From NCBI RefSeq assembly GCF_020520425.1, contig NC_079488.1, positions 36,261,247-36,325,246 on the forward strand: a stretch of 64,000 bases of DNA. Direction: 5' to 3'. The DNA is from Spinacia oleracea (taxonomy: Eukaryota > Streptophyta > Magnoliopsida > Caryophyllales > Amaranthaceae). The position numbers and the translations under genes are program-made. Under the pieces are notes generated by a model, which saw only the letters and a list, made by a program, of their open reading frames with translations, searched no databases and was not told the origin of the DNA. This document shows, piece by piece, positions 1 to 12,691 of this stretch (position 1 is its first letter; each line of letters opens with the position of its first letter).

Positions 1-2519
1 AGCAGTAGCGTCGTGCTATGCGGGCTGCGCGCAGCGTGGCCTGGCATGGCTGCGATGCGTGTGGCCTGCTCGTGCGCACCTAGCGATCAGTCGATGGGGC
101 CAGCTGCCTCATGACTCGATGGGGCTTGGGTGCAAGCCCAAGTGCCTCGTCGTGTTACGATTGACGCGTTTTGAATTTAATTTGAGATTTTCAGTTCGGA
201 AATAAATTTAATTAATTTTAAAATTAATAATTTAAATTGTTTTCTCGTATTTTAATTTTGAATATTATAATTATTATAAATTTTTATTTATACTAATTAT
301 TTTCCTAAAATTAAACCTTGAATTAATTTAAATTCATTTAATTCGACTGAAAAATAAATTAAATAAAATGGATTCAATTATAAATTTATATGAGTTTTAA
401 ATTTAAATTAAATTTGTATGTTTCCGGTTAGACTAGAAATACATTTTTATGTTTAAAATTAGTAAAGCATATGAATTTATTGGTTTAAGTGGGAGCAATT
501 TTAGTCATAAACTCTTGATAAGGTCTACAAATCCTTTAAGGTTAAACAACTTGATTAGAATTAATAAGGACTGAATAATTGGTAGATTATTGGTGCTCTT
601 GATTAATTGCTGCAAATATTTATGTGATGCATACAATGTGTTTTTACTAACCAGCTATGTGGGCCATTCATGATAATGAATGGGTGAATGGTATATATTG
701 TATATGTACTGTTTTGCAGGTTATGAAGTGACTAGTATGGCCCAAATAGGATAGAAAATATGGTCTGCGTACCATTAATTTGAATGTAATTGGTCTAATG
801 CACCAAATTTGTTTTTCAAATCAAATATGGTCTGCGTACCATCAAATAGTTGTAATTAGTTTAATTATAACTGATCCTGTTTGAAGAAAATGGCACCTCC
901 CACGGTGAAATTCAAGACAAAGTTTCCAATCCATTTTCAAGACGGAATTTGAAGTTGAAGCTTCAAGATGAAGTCGTACTAGATCACATTTATCTTATGC
1001 ATGCTTTAAGTTATTTATTGCTTTTAAATATGTCTTAAATATGAATGAGATTGAAGCTTGATTATGTTTCATGATTAAGGATTTTAGTTCACTTCAAATC
1101 TAACCAACATAGTAAGAGCCTTAAGTTCAATTCCAAACTTAAAAATTGAGTTAAAAGGTTCCATGCCAAAATAACACTTACTTGGATAACCCTTTACATC
1201 AATCTAGTAATAGATTACGCTCAGCGAGGTGTTACTTATTGATCCTAAAGGGGTAAGGTACACAAATAATTGTGAGTACATGTTAGTTTTGGTGAAACTC
1301 AACGATATAAGTAAGGAGTCCTTTTATGTCGTGGCAAAATCGATAGGTTTACCTAATAAGTTCTTAGACGTACCTATCAACCAAGAGTAGTTTCTAGACT
1401 ATTAGCAAAAGGCTTTTGCTTACCTAAAATATTTTAGAATTGAGTCAAAATACATAATGTGCTTAATTCTTCAATGATTTTAGGGTCTTGGAATCATTTT
1501 ATTTACACCTGCCGGAACAATAAATTTGAATAAAATGCCAATGACTTGTTTAAATTGCATGATTGCTTTAATTTTCAAGTTATTACTCATGATAAATGTT
1601 TAGACTTTGAATTCTTCAATGTATGTTTTAATAATTGTTTAAATTAAATATCTTGCACTGCAGTAAGTCCTTTTAGAAAGGTAACAGTAAATTTCCTCGA
1701 TTGGTAGTGAATCCAAGAACGATTCATGGAAATGAGAGAAAATGAGCAATTTACAATGTACGTTTCTTTTAGCGACTTTTATGGTTGTTTTCGAGTATCA
1801 AAGTCGAATGGAAAACCGATTGGTGCTTGTGAATTCAAAATGCAATGTAGTTTTGAGATCATAAAGAATTGGTTTAAACACTCAGCTTTACCAATGGTTA
1901 ACAACCTAATATCTTTGTCCATTTATTTCTCGAATGAGTCTAGTCCCTAGATATTCGAAGAGATCGATGCTTAGAGAACTTTAGAAGCTTCTGGTAAGAT
2001 CATCTAGTTGAAGCAAATATTCAACATAAATAAAATGGTAAGAACTTTGTCGGAGTGACATTGGACATGTCTAACAAAGTATAAAAGTCAACAATAAAGA
2101 AGACAATTCTTAAGATTATAAGAAAGGGTACAAGAAATAGGAAAACAAGGAACAAATGAAAGGAATTTACAATTCCGTTTCTACCTATAAGTTTATGTTT
2201 AAAGAGAAGTGACCTAGCAATCAAACTTCCTTGGTATCATATACCGCTTGAGGTTCTTACTTCGATAATAACTCAAACAATGGAAGGTAGGCTACACTAA
2301 TGACCTACAAGTGGGAAATGAAGCATGGCAATGCTACATTAGTTGTAGGGTCATCTGGTTTGTTGAAAGACTCACATTCAAGGAAAACAAAAACAATGTT
2401 TGTTTGTTTATTTGAATGAAATGGTCAACTACGGGTTGAGTCAATATGCTTGATTAAAACAAACAACTCTTTAACAATAAGAACTTTACTAAGTTCAAAT
2501 CAATCTATTGATTTGAGTT

Positions 2520-2650
2520 CCACTAATCTTTGGCATTGTTGCTTAGAACATATCAACAAGTTAACATTCAAAAGCTCTATTTTGATGGACTTTTGAAAGT
2601 TGATTGATTTCTAGATCAATTCAAGACAAGCAAGTCTTACTTGTTGAAAG
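2520..2650 (+). pseudogene. copia GAG-pre-integrase relic
   Basis: Translation gives an L-W-H-x-x-L-x-H-I core followed by stops. This resembles the zinc-binding LWHxRLGHI motif at the start of copia integrase, but the conserved arginine and glycine are lost. The equivalent stretch in copy B lies on the - strand near 20335-20445. It is a relic and not expected to make protein. Confidence 0.5.
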
Positions 2651-5600
2651 TAACAAAAGATATTAACTATTGTTAGAACTCCTAGACGATAGAGTTCAAA
2701 GCTAAAGAAAGATTTTATGACTTTATTATTTCACATGGATTTGAGTGAATATAGGTTTATTTACTCAATGTGATATAAGTTTGAATCTGTTTGGCTAGTT
2801 CAAAGATTCAGAAGTATAAAATCCACTTAGCAAGAAATCATAAAGATCTAGGTTAGATCATGACGATGATAACTTTAAGACCAAAATGATCATCAAATGA
2901 TTGTGTGTTGTAATTTCACGATCTAGCTCCATAAGATATGGCATATCTAAGTTGGAATGATCGAAGTCAATTTGTACTTGATTCGATCAATGATGAATCA
3001 TAAAGACTTTTCCTATAATTTCTAAAACAAAATGCTCAACTACCACCAAACTAAACCAAATTCGTTAAAGCTATTAAAAAATAATTTCATAATACTTTTT
3101 CAATTATATCTAAAGAGTTGCTGAACTCAGTGGGAGCTTAGTGTTTGTTTTTCGACATACTAAGGCCCAAGTATAGATATATGTTTCATTGTGATTTATT
3201 CAAATGAGGCACAAGGGTATTGTTTCTACCACGAATTTTTGAGAACATAATGTTTGTTTGCTCGAAATAATGTCCTTTTGGAGATTCGTTTCCAAAATGA
3301 CAAGTGGGAGAAAATAGACCTCGAAAGTCTTCGAGGCGAACAACAAACATAAACGGACATTCAGGAGGCTTTTTGAAGTTCTTTAGAAAATCCGAACACG
3401 TATTCTTTAAGGACTTTAGAAGTGGCTTTTAAAGAATAGACATCTCTTAGAAGACTTTACAAGTGCTTCAAGAAGAACAGAATATTCAAAGGACTTTCAA
3501 GTGGTTGTTGATATTCTATTGTTTGATCGATGTTCTATACCCAAGTAGGCATAGAGTTCAAGTCACTGAAACTATGAGATTCTTCTATTAGATAGTGAAG
3601 AATCATGGAGTTCAGGTCACTGAAGCTATGCATTCTTCTATTAGATAGTGAAGAAACCTACAACTTGCAGTCAAACTATTATCATGTAGATTAATAAGTT
3701 TGTGGCTTGTAAGAAATCTATGACGAAACCTAGATTCCCTAAAATGGTTAGAGGCAATATATAGGCTCAAATGTTTTAAATGGTTAGAGGCCATAAAACA
3801 TACTCAATGTTTTGATGACAAAATTGAAAATTTTGTTGATTTGCAAGAATAGTTTCACACACTAGTACAAAAATGCTAATTTGCGTCGGTACATTTGCGT
3901 CGCACATTGTAATGAGTGACGCAAAATCAGCTAATTTGGGTAAAAATTATCATGTGCGTCGCTATTTAACTAATATGTGACGCAAATGTACCCCGTGTAG
4001 GTCAATTTAGTCATTTGTGTCGCAGATTGCTTATTACGCGACGCAGTTGACCAGTTATTTGCGTCACATACATACAAACACGCGACGCAGTAATACTTCT
4101 TTTTTTTTTTTTTTTTTCTTTTGGTGCGACGCACTCATGACCCAAAGGCTAAACCCTTTTCTGCCTCCTCTACCACCCTTTCTCCCGCATATTCCTCTCT
4201 CCCAGATCTTCAATGTTGAAACTCCAAAACCTCTGTCTCTCCTTAAAGATATCAGTATTGAGGTTGCCCTTCAAAGTCTCCTCTCACCATACCATCCCAA
4301 TCTCTCCATTTTCTTTGAAAACTCAAGCTATGCGAATTTGGTATTCAGAGGCAAAACCCTAGGTTCCAGCGGCGCAACGAAGAATAACACAATTTGGGGA
4401 GGTTATTCTATCTCCTCTTCTCGCTCTTCCTTTCGTTTGTTCGATTTTCTGATTTCTCGAGGTATTTCTCAATTTTTCCCGTCAAATTTGTTAAATTTCG
4501 CTTTGATTTTTGTCCATAGTTGCAGAAATTATGTAGATTACGTAGATAGAATGCTTAATTTGAGTGTTTATCTAATCGTGAGGATGTTATATAAGTAATC
4601 TGGTAACTCAAATTTAATGTCTGTGCCAGGCTAAAGTTCGACGATTCTTTGAAAAATCAAGAAAAAAAACCAGCATCTAAGAACATTGATGAGGATGATG
4701 ATGTAGCAAAAGCACAGTAAAGGCTTGCGATGAAAATAAAATTGATGAAGAAGCAAAAGTTTCGTCACTTAAGATCTGGCAACAATGAAAGTTTGCAACC
4801 TCCCAAGCAAATTCGTTGGTATTTCTCTAATCTCTCTTGTCATTTAATTTCTTTACATCATTTTCAATTGAAGTACTATTTCCCCTGTATCACAAATTCA
4901 TCAGATCGATTATAGGCCTGAATTGGTCCCTTTTCTTGCTAAATACATCAGTTGAAGTCATTTCTTGTAGCTGCTTTTACTTTTTATGTTTTTTGTAGTT
5001 TTTGCTTGCCATTTCATATTCAATTTTGGGTCAGTTAATTAAGTTACGGTGTAGACAAAATTTAGAGCTTTTTATGTCCAAGTTAATGTTTTTGATAAAT
5101 TGGCATCATTGAGTGCATGTAATTTTCATACCTTGTCATATTTTCAAATACAAAGAGTCGGTGAAATTGAAACTCCTAACTCCTGAGTTATAACTTATAT
5201 TAACTATCCATCTAAACAATAATGTATTCGGCTAGGCAGTGCATCTACTTATAAAATCAAGCTCGTATTGCTATGCATATGTTGATATGAGTACATTTTA
5301 TAAGTTTAAAGTTTAAAAGACACTTAAAAAGTACATTTTATGATGATATGCTGATTTTTTTGACAGTTTGATTTAACTGGACAGTTGGGATGGTTGGAAT
5401 TTTATCTGTGAAGATGCTTTAATAACTTAAGTATCCCTTTGCTAAGTTTTCATGTACTTATTCTCTTTGTATGGGTTAATATCGCTGATAAGATGTGATA
5501 TGATTTCAGTTATGCAACTATTAGGGGCCAACACCTCTTAGACCGTCATACAGTTTTGGCGGTAATGATGCTTTAACTGATAGTATAGGTGCAACTTACC

Positions 5601-5978
5601 TTCATATGGATCAAACTTCTGTTGACACAGTTCATATTCATGCATAATTTTCCTTATTTGAGAGCTTTTTTGATGAAGATGAAGAGATATTAGTTTAGGT
5701 CTGGGATTCCTTTAAAGGAGGTAATTGAAAAAAGAGTATGCTAATTATGATTTACATCGTTAAAAAGAAACCAGAGGAAACCTACTATATAGTGGCTCCA
5801 GCTTTCCAAGCTCTAAAGGGATGCAACATATACAAGCCTGGTTTCTCCATACCATTCTTATTTGACGCTGAAAAATTTGCATTTTATACTAAGCTAATCA
5901 AGTGTATATATGACTTATCTCAGTCGATTTCTTGATAGTTTTAATTTTGCTAACAGAGCTTTTAACTTTATATTGCAG

Positions 5979-6040
5979 TTGTATAAATCTAACAGGTCCA
6001 TTGCCTGAAGAAATTGTGTCCTTATCTAGCTGCAGAGACT
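5979..6040 (+). pseudogene. LRR-like exon fragment captured in CACTA 1
   Basis: A stretch preceded by a pyrimidine tract and AG, and followed by GTAAGT, encodes an N-L-T-G-P-L-P-E-E-I core. This is the consensus of plant extracellular leucine-rich repeats of receptor kinases. Only one partial repeat is present (62 nt), and no neighbouring LRR exon was recognised. It is read as a captured exon fragment; chance similarity cannot be excluded. Confidence 0.4.
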
Positions 6041-6709
6041 GTAAGTTATACTAATATAACGTTACTATTGCCTGCACTGTCATTTTCTGTCTTACGCACT
6101 CCTTGGGGATTCGCATCATGTATCTAATTAAGTTGTTTATAGATTCTAGACATATGAGTGCTATGACTACTTGGGCTAATGCAAGGTCGTTTGTGAATGA
6201 GAAAGAAGAATGATTGGCTTAAGATAGCTTAGGTTGAGAATCTTGAGATAGTAGTAATCAACTAGATAAGTTTTCTCTTTGTAAATTCGTGTATCCTATA
6301 ATACGATGTGCATGAATATCATGTAATATCTTAGATGATGAAATCTTAAGAAATTAATTGATCGAAGTTATGTTGCTCTTATAAAAGAAGTGAAGCTGTA
6401 TCAGACGAGTCATTTGCCAGCTACAGTCTTATTGATCAAACTTTAGTTTTTGTTATTGCGAATTTAACATAATGTTGTGCTCAATATTCCAGAGACACTT
6501 GTTGCTGCAATACAAGTGATTTCTTTTTCCTTTTTTGTAGTGATGTCTGGTGCTATCTACTTTTTGTTTGTTAAGTTTCTTAGCATTGATCTGGTTTGAA
6601 TCTGTTCACAGGACACATAGGTCTGTTGATGACACTTACAAGGCATGCGAGATTTATAATGGTTATTGTCCTTATGTTTTAAGCCTTATCTAGTAGTGAG
6701 TTGACCATT

Positions 6710-6712
<3 letters not shown>

Positions 6713-6754
<42 letters not shown>
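6713..6754. repeat. (AT)n microsatellite
   Basis: About 21 AT units lie just inside the right subterminal region of CACTA 1. Confidence 0.95.
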
Positions 6755-6756
<2 letters not shown>

Positions 6757-6789
6757 AAATGGAACCTATTTTTTTTTAACAAAATCTAA

Positions 6790-7140
6790 AGTCATTTGCG
6801 TCGCACTTTATCTAAATTGCGACGCAAATGACTTTTTTTTTAACATATTGAAAAGTCATTTGCGTCGCACTTTAGCTAATCTGCGACGCAAATGACCTTT
6901 TTTTTAACATGCTGAAAAGTCATTTGCGTCGCAGTTTAGCTAAACTGCGACGCAAATGACTTTTCAGCATGTTAAAAAAAAGGTCATTTGCGTCGCAGGT
7001 TAACTAATCTGCGACGCAAATGACTCTTATTTGCGTCGCCTAAAAGTGCGACGCAAATGACTTTTTCATTTGCGTCGCAGCCAGTTGCGTCGCACCAATG
7101 TGCGACGCAAATGAGCTTAAATGACCGACGCAAATGACTG
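6790..7140. repeat. Subterminal palindrome array of CACTA 1
   Basis: About five successive hairpins have arms built on GTCATTTGCGTCGC and its complement. They are separated by short A/T runs, with a spacing of about 65 bp per unit. In this superfamily such clusters bind the TNPA-like protein. The left end (3880-4130) has fewer, more dispersed copies. Confidence 0.85.
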
Positions 7141-7154
7141 TTTTTCCACTAGTG

Positions 7155-7560
7155 ACACCTATTGGTTGCAAGTTTGTTTTAAGGATAAAAACCATCAAAC
7201 ATGAAATTGTTTTCGCACACAAAGCTAGATTAGTTGCTAAAGAATACAAGCAAATTCACTTCGTGGATTGTGTTGAAACCTCATGCATAATCGTAATGCT
7301 CAAGTCCATAAATCAAACAATGATTGCATATTGGTACATATGGCAATTGGATGACAAAACGTATTCCTCAATCAAATGTTGGAAGAAAATATGTACATAG
7401 TATGTCATAGGATTTGTGGATCCAAATAAATGCTTGAAAAGGAAAGCTAGCTTATGAAATCTAAGTACAGATTTAAGCAAGCAATTGGGAATTAGAACTG
7501 TATTTTAGTGAAGCTAATAAGAATTTAAGTTTCATAAAATGTACATGACTCTTATAGATA
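7155..7560 (+). pseudogene. copia reverse transcriptase relic (copy A)
   Basis: The frame from 7134 to 7400 shows the RLVAKxYKQIH block and an IWQLDDKT stretch that correspond to the first conserved blocks of copia reverse transcriptase. A GFVDP-like block follows around 7410-7430 in another frame. The usual FSPVA after the DET block is replaced by SCIIV, and stops and shifts follow. Copy B carries the same replacement at 18900-19318 on the - strand, so the decay predates separation of the two copies. It makes no functional enzyme. Confidence 0.7.
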
Positions 7561-9602
7561 TATAAGAAGTTTAGTGGGAGTACGTAAAACTTAATTGGTC
7601 CCATGTGTATCACACACATATCTCTCTATTGTGAAATAAACTTCAAATGCTAATAACTTAGGTTTGAAATTATTCATCAATGATGGACCAAGGCGAAACT
7701 TAGTACATACTGGGTATTAAGATCTATTTACAAAGATCTTATGATATTGTTTTGGATTAAGTAATGACATTTACTAAATCAAACACGAAAGACTCCATTG
7801 GAGATATTCGATCCATATGAATAAATCTAAGTAAAGAATGTTTGAACTATGTATAAGCATTTACTAAGTTAAACATCAAAGGATCTAAATGAGATTCTTA
7901 ACCTATATTATATGTCAAAGAATTTAAATGGATTTAGTATCTACTGAAACTAGATGAGCTAAAGCTACATGAATAGAATTCAATTGGGAATTATTCTTCA
8001 AAAGAATTTATCATGTATGATATAATATGAGGATCGCCAAAAATGTATCGTATGGCTTTAGGCATGACGAACATATACCAATCTCTATTGATCTAAGTGA
8101 AGATCAACTAGATTGAGATCAAGAAAAACATATGGTACTTGAAAAGGTACATAGGAACAGTTCTTGACTCAAGGAAATAAAGATATGCTAAATATTGATG
8201 CTACACGCATAAACACTGGAAAATGATCAAGAAAGATCCCTTTGGAGTTAACCATTGGCAAGGACGAGCTATAGAGCATCGTGTTTTGAAATGGCAACAT
8301 GGATAGGAGACTATGTTGCGTGGGAAATTAAATATTAATTTCTATGTTCTAAGATACAGCTGGAAAGTCTTCCACATATCTGTGAACTGCTTGGATAAGT
8401 AAATCCAACCAAAGCATCACTAGAAACCTAAACAGTTGAAGTAAAAGTACTTATTTCCTAAGAAGCAATAAAACAGGGTTGTTTATGTTAAAGAGTTCTT
8501 CATTGAACTTGGGTAGATCACATGTCTGTTGACTTAATAGTTCTTCATTGCAAAATGCGTAGAACCACTATCGAAGTAAGAGAAACTAGATCACATAATA
8601 AACAAACTAAAAAGATCTTATCATCCTATCTCGAAGAACATTCGATGGAAAGGATATTAAGATTGGCAAAGCATGATAACTAAACCTATGCAACAAGTGA
8701 GAAGCAACACTCACGTTGTAGCACTGGAAATCAAGCATAGCTTTGAATTCCATGAACTGTTTTAAAGATGGGTTTGAGGCCCATGGTTGTAAAACAATGG
8801 GGTTGAACATTTATCATATATGAAATGTATTTTCATATTCCATTTAATCTTGGTTTAGTATTAAATGATGAGTCCCTTCAAATTTGACAAAATATTCAAG
8901 ATAGACTGTCAGGACCAGTCCTGTGACTAAGAAATGTCTATCAAGTGAACTTGAATGTCAAAAGTTGAAAATGGTCCCTGGTCGGAGTTTTCTATAAAGA
9001 TGGACGCATAGAAAACGTTAGACGACTAGAATGCAAGATGACTAGTAGTTCTGTTTCTTGAACTATGTGGACATGGCAATGTCATAATCATTTGCATAGA
9101 TACTTACTTTGGGAAGACTAGTATCGGACAGACCTGTGAAACTTTACTGTAAGAGATGAAAATCTGTCATAAGTAAATTTCATTAAAATTATTAGACACA
9201 TAATCCTCAATACCTGAGTGATTTGAGATTACTTGTTTGAGAACTGCTTACTTTGACGTTTACCAACCGTCGCACCGTAAAAGGAGGCTATAAAGGCAAC
9301 GCTCAGGTAATCACCTATCAAACGAAGTCTAATCTCAAGATCGCAAGATTGGGATTATCCTCCCATAAATCGGGATGAGATGCTGAAAGTTGTACAAGGC
9401 CACTCGGAGAGCTAGAAACTGTAAAATGCATGGCCGTGCTCGGATGAATCATAGGCTATGATTATCTGTTTATTTGATCAGTTGAACTCTGAAACCGAGA
9501 AACACCTTTGTACGTAATAAGGATGACAACTCTTACCTTATGTTCAAGAGCAAGCATCGAGCGACAAAGGAATTAGGAAATGCACACTTGTCCCTAAGGA
9601 CA

Positions 9603-9612
9603 AGTGGGAGAC
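9603..9612 (+). promoter_or_regulatory. Polypurine tract of copy A
   Basis: The purine-rich AGTGGGAGAC lies directly before the TG of the 3' LTR, as needed for plus-strand priming. The matching tract in the sibling element (11651-11659) is AGTGGGGGC. Confidence 0.7.
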
Positions 9613-9919
9613 TGAAGGAAATAATGCCCTTGGTCCAAGTATGCATTTAATGTTAAGTCTAATAAATGCGGTTCAGTATTAATTAACAAGTTAATAATTC
9701 AGTGAGATCAAGTGAGCTGAATGCCTAGCTAGAGGCCGCTTCAGTTCAAGTGAAATTAATGATATTAATTCACAGCTTACTCTTGACTGAACCCGTAGGG
9801 TCACACAAATAGTACGTAAACGGATCAAGTATTTAATGGAATTAAATACTCCATGTATGGATATTCGGAATCGACGGATCTTGGTTTCAGTGGGAGTTGA
9901 TATCGTCAAAGGCAAGAAA

Positions 9920-10250
9920 TGAATACTCCGGAAACGATGATATTGCCGGAAACGGAAATATGGATCGTATCGGAAATATGGATCGTATCGGAAATATAAA
10001 TATTATCCAAGTCGTAGATGTTGCTGGAAACGGAAACATGGTACGTATCGGAAAATATTATCGGAAATGGAAATATTGCCGGAATCGGAAAATTACCGGA
10101 AACGGAAATATTGTCAGAATCGGAAATATTATCGAAATCGGAAAATAATTCCAGAAACGGAAATATTAAATATTTGTTCGAAACGGAAATTAATTCCGGA
10201 GTCGAAAATATTAAATATTGTTCGTATCTGAAATGAATTCCGGAATGGGG
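9920..10250 (+). repeat. Degenerate GGAAATATT tandem block in LTR U3
   Basis: There are around twenty degenerate repeats of the form CGGAAAYGGAAATATT or TCGGAAATATGGA, mostly 12-18 bp apart. The same block is present in reverse complement in the copy B LTR (about 16300-16580). Its place upstream of the TATA box fits an enhancer-like array; function is inferred only. Confidence 0.8.
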
Positions 10251-10664
10251 AATTTAATCGGAAGCGCGTCGTACGAATTAGCATCGGACGAGACTTGCTA
10301 GACGAAGGCCCAGCACGAAGCCAGGCCTACGCCCAGCAAGCCAAGCGCCCAAACACACGCTGTCAAACCGCGCCAGGCCCAGCGCAAGGCCAGGCTCAGC
10401 AAGGCATGGCGCGCACGCACGGGCTGATGCTCGTGGGCTGCGAGCAGCGCCAGCTCGTGTGGGTCGCAAGGCCTGCGCGGGTTTGTGCGATGCTCGTGCT
10501 CGTGCAACGCTTGTGTTTCAATACAAATCCTAAAGCTAATGGAATTTGTTCCATGATTAAATCCTAATCCTAATAAAGATAGAATTTGTTTAATAGAGTT
10601 TTAATAAGATTCTAATTAAATAAATTAGTATCCTAATAGGATTCCAAGTCCTTTTCCATAACTC

Positions 10665-10672
10665 TATAAATA
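10665..10672 (+). promoter_or_regulatory. LTR TATA box (copy A)
   Basis: TATAAATA in the context ACTCTATAAATAGG. Equivalent boxes sit in every LTR of this family here: 15787-15794 (-), 30887-30894 (-), 31825-31832 (+) and 54156-54163 (+). The consistent position supports it as the U3/R core promoter. Confidence 0.75.
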
Positions 10673-11024
10673 GGTGCCTAGGGTCACATATTTACAAAAA
10701 GAATTGAAGTATTCAAAGGTAAGATTTTCAAGCAAAATCAGCCACAAACACTTGCCCTATTAGCCGAAATTTATAGTACCTTAAGGGCGATTCTAGTTGG
10801 TCAATCTTAAGGCGGATCCGGACGTGCTGTGGACTATCTACGGAGGGACGACACTTAGAGTCCTAAAGACTTGTTCTTGTTCGGTTCAGGCGCAGCTAGG
10901 GAGGGCACGCTACAAAGTGTATGTATCTGAATTATGCTAAATGATTATGTGTAAATAATATGTTTCCTGGCTTTATGGTTTTTCCACATGATTTATGTTT
11001 ATTCATATGTATCATAACCTAACA

Positions 11025-11659
11025 GAAGTCACAAAGGATCCCTAATCCAGGTCATTGAAAGGTGGACGACCAATGACTAATGAAGATTAGATTGCAAGTA
11101 GATTTATGGTTCTGTTTCTTGAACTAGTTTGACTGGATGTAAGAATCTTTTGCATATATACTTATTGGATCTTGTATCGGATTGACCATGAGAACACTTT
11201 AAGAGATTAAAGTCATGTCATAAGTAGTTCCCGTTAATGGTGATTAGAACCATTCCTCGGAACATGAGCGATTATGTCTGCTCGTTTGAGAATTAGTTCA
11301 CATTTGATGCTAGCTAAACGTCGCACCGTAAAAAGAGGCTATAAAAGCAGTTATTGGGCGTACTATGAATCAAAGTGAGTTTTCATAGATTGCAAGAATG
11401 GATTGTCCTCCTATCTTTGATAGGATATGGTGTTGTTGTGTAACAAGGCCTCTCGGAGAGTTAGATACTGTAAAATGCATGGCCGTGCTCAGAATGGTTA
11501 AGGCTTAACCTTCTGTAAAAGTTTAACAATTGAGCTCGGTAATCCGAGAAAAACTTCTGGACCTAATAAGGATAGCTTGGATCTTACCTTATGTTCAGTA
11601 AGTAACACTAAGTGACAAAGGAATGTGAATGCACACTTGTCTGAATGACAAGTGGGGGC
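11025..11659 (+). mobile_element. 3' internal region of a sibling copia element
   Basis: This segment aligns at lower identity with 8980-9612 of copy A. It shares the GTCGCACCGTAAAA block, the CTCGGAGAG block and a purine tract, and it ends at an LTR start at 11660. It is non-coding. It represents an older, diverged element into which copy A inserted. Confidence 0.7.
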
Positions 11660-12691
11660 TGAAGGAAATATGTCCTACACCCAAAGTGCATTAAGTCTAA
11701 TACCAAGGTTCATATTAATTGCGAACAATTAATTCAGTGAGATCAAGTGATCGGAACAGCTAGCTGGAGCAATGCTTCCGATCAGTGAGTTCTAATGAAT
11801 ATTAAGCTCACAACTTACTCTTGACTGAACCTACAAGGTCACACCAATGGCATGTAACAGATCACCGGATTAAATGAATCGGAAATTCATTTAATAGCTT
11901 TTCGGGAATTAGTTTTGGAAAACGTATTATACGATACGACCTTGCTCGGAATCATATATCGTATCGTGAATATTCGTAAGCTGGGCGAAACGAATAATCG
12001 TATTGTACGATGGTGATTCGTCGGATACGATATGATAAATAATAGCCGTAAGGTATTAGTCGCGAATACGAAGAGCATCGGAGCTGTCGCCCCGTCGAGC
12101 CGAGCGTGCAAGCGCGCGTGGCCCAACGAGCCATCGAGCTCGCGTGCAAGCGAGCAAGCCAGCTCGCGGGGCGTGGCAGCGCACGCACTAACGCGCAGCA
12201 GCACAGCAGCGAGCCAGCGAGGCGCATGGCCCATGCTGCTCGGCTGCGCGATGTGGGCTTCGGCCTGCAGTGTGGGCTGTGCGCGGGGAGTGTCCGTGTG
12301 AGTGGTGTGGCCGGTCAAGGCCCCTTGGTCTTGGCCGGTTACACTAATATAATATTAGGTTATTATATTTTTCCACACACTACAACACAATCAGTTTTCC
12401 AACCTAAACCTAATTCTGAATATTACGTTCTTCAGTTTTCTCCCCTGTGAAAATTGTTCATCCCAAACAGCAAAAACCTTGTACTTTGTATAAGCTACAA
12501 TAATCAAGGCGAATCTGAACGTGTCGGTGAACCAAGTAGAGGAAAGACAAGTGGAGTTCTTTGTTCGTTGACAGATTACTTGGGAAAACACGCTTCGAAT
12601 GTAAGTTTGCTTAATCTGTGCTTTATACATGTTTCCTGGCTTTGGGGATTGTTCTGCACATGTTATGTATGTTTAACTGTATTCCCCTACA
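11660..12691 (+). mobile_element. LTR of the sibling copia element
   Basis: Starts TGAAGGAAATATGTCC after a purine tract and ends near CCCCTACA, about 1.03 kb. It has a GC-rich centre (12070-12300) and a tail related to GTTTCCTGGCTTTGG. The two open frames of the GC-rich centre on both strands overlap each other and look like composition effects. The sequence right after it is an inverted copy of its own first 230 bp. Confidence 0.7.

Larger units (their letters stand above)
3860..7154. mobile_element. CACTA transposon 1, non-autonomous, in copy A
   Basis: The element begins CACTAGTACAAAAATG and ends TTTTTCCACTAGTG, giving imperfect terminal inverted repeats, flanked by a 3-bp target duplication ACA (3857-3859 and 7155-7157). 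Length is 3295 bp. Both ends carry subterminal repeats built on TTTGCGTCGC and its complement, as expected for transposase-binding sites of this superfamily. The interior has no TNP2/TNPA-like reading frame. It holds gene-like pieces: a possible 5' leader and short frame from about 4138, an acidic/basic fragment around 4660-4820, and a splice-bounded LRR-like exon at 5979-6040 (residues NLTGPLPEEI). The element is therefore probably mobilised in trans and has captured host sequence. Confidence 0.9.
1..9612 (+). mobile_element. Ty1/copia non-autonomous element, internal region (copy A, 5' part outside window)
   Basis: This is the leader plus a decayed gag-pol body of a copia-type LTR element running into its 3' LTR at 9613. 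The leader (about 1-1545) matches copy C (about 55440-56846 and 63312-63620) and the reverse complement of copy B. At about 1545 copy A departs from copy C and has no intact gag start. Decayed but colinear pol remnants follow: a GAG-pre-integrase-like stretch near 2526-2640 and reverse transcriptase near 7155-7560. No long open frame survives, so it is non-coding and can only move in trans. A CACTA element interrupts it at 3860-7154. Frames at 1726-1950 and 2021-2224 are probably relics, not genes. Confidence 0.8.
9613..11024 (+). mobile_element. 3' LTR of copia copy A
   Basis: Starts TGAAGGAAATAATGCCC and ends CATAACCTAACA (TG...CA), 1412 bp. It aligns with the reverse complement of 15435-16907 (LTR of copy B). 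It contains a tandem GGAAATAT-type block (9920-10250), a GC-rich block (10260-10500), a TATA box and the conserved tail near CTTTATGGTTTTTCC. What follows at 11025 is not a PBS but the internal 3' region of another copia element, so copy A was inserted into an older element. Confidence 0.88.

Noticed and set aside
4017-4598. 193-residue frame in CACTA 1
   Set aside because: It spans the subterminal repeats and a T-run, then a splice-donor-like region. It looks like a captured leader read through, not a gene.
10278-10567. Overlapping Arg/Ala-rich frames on both strands
   Set aside because: GC-rich LTR segment; similar double-strand frames occur in each LTR or leader copy (12032-12318, 15942-16344, 22896-23346, 31027-31640, 55241-55800).
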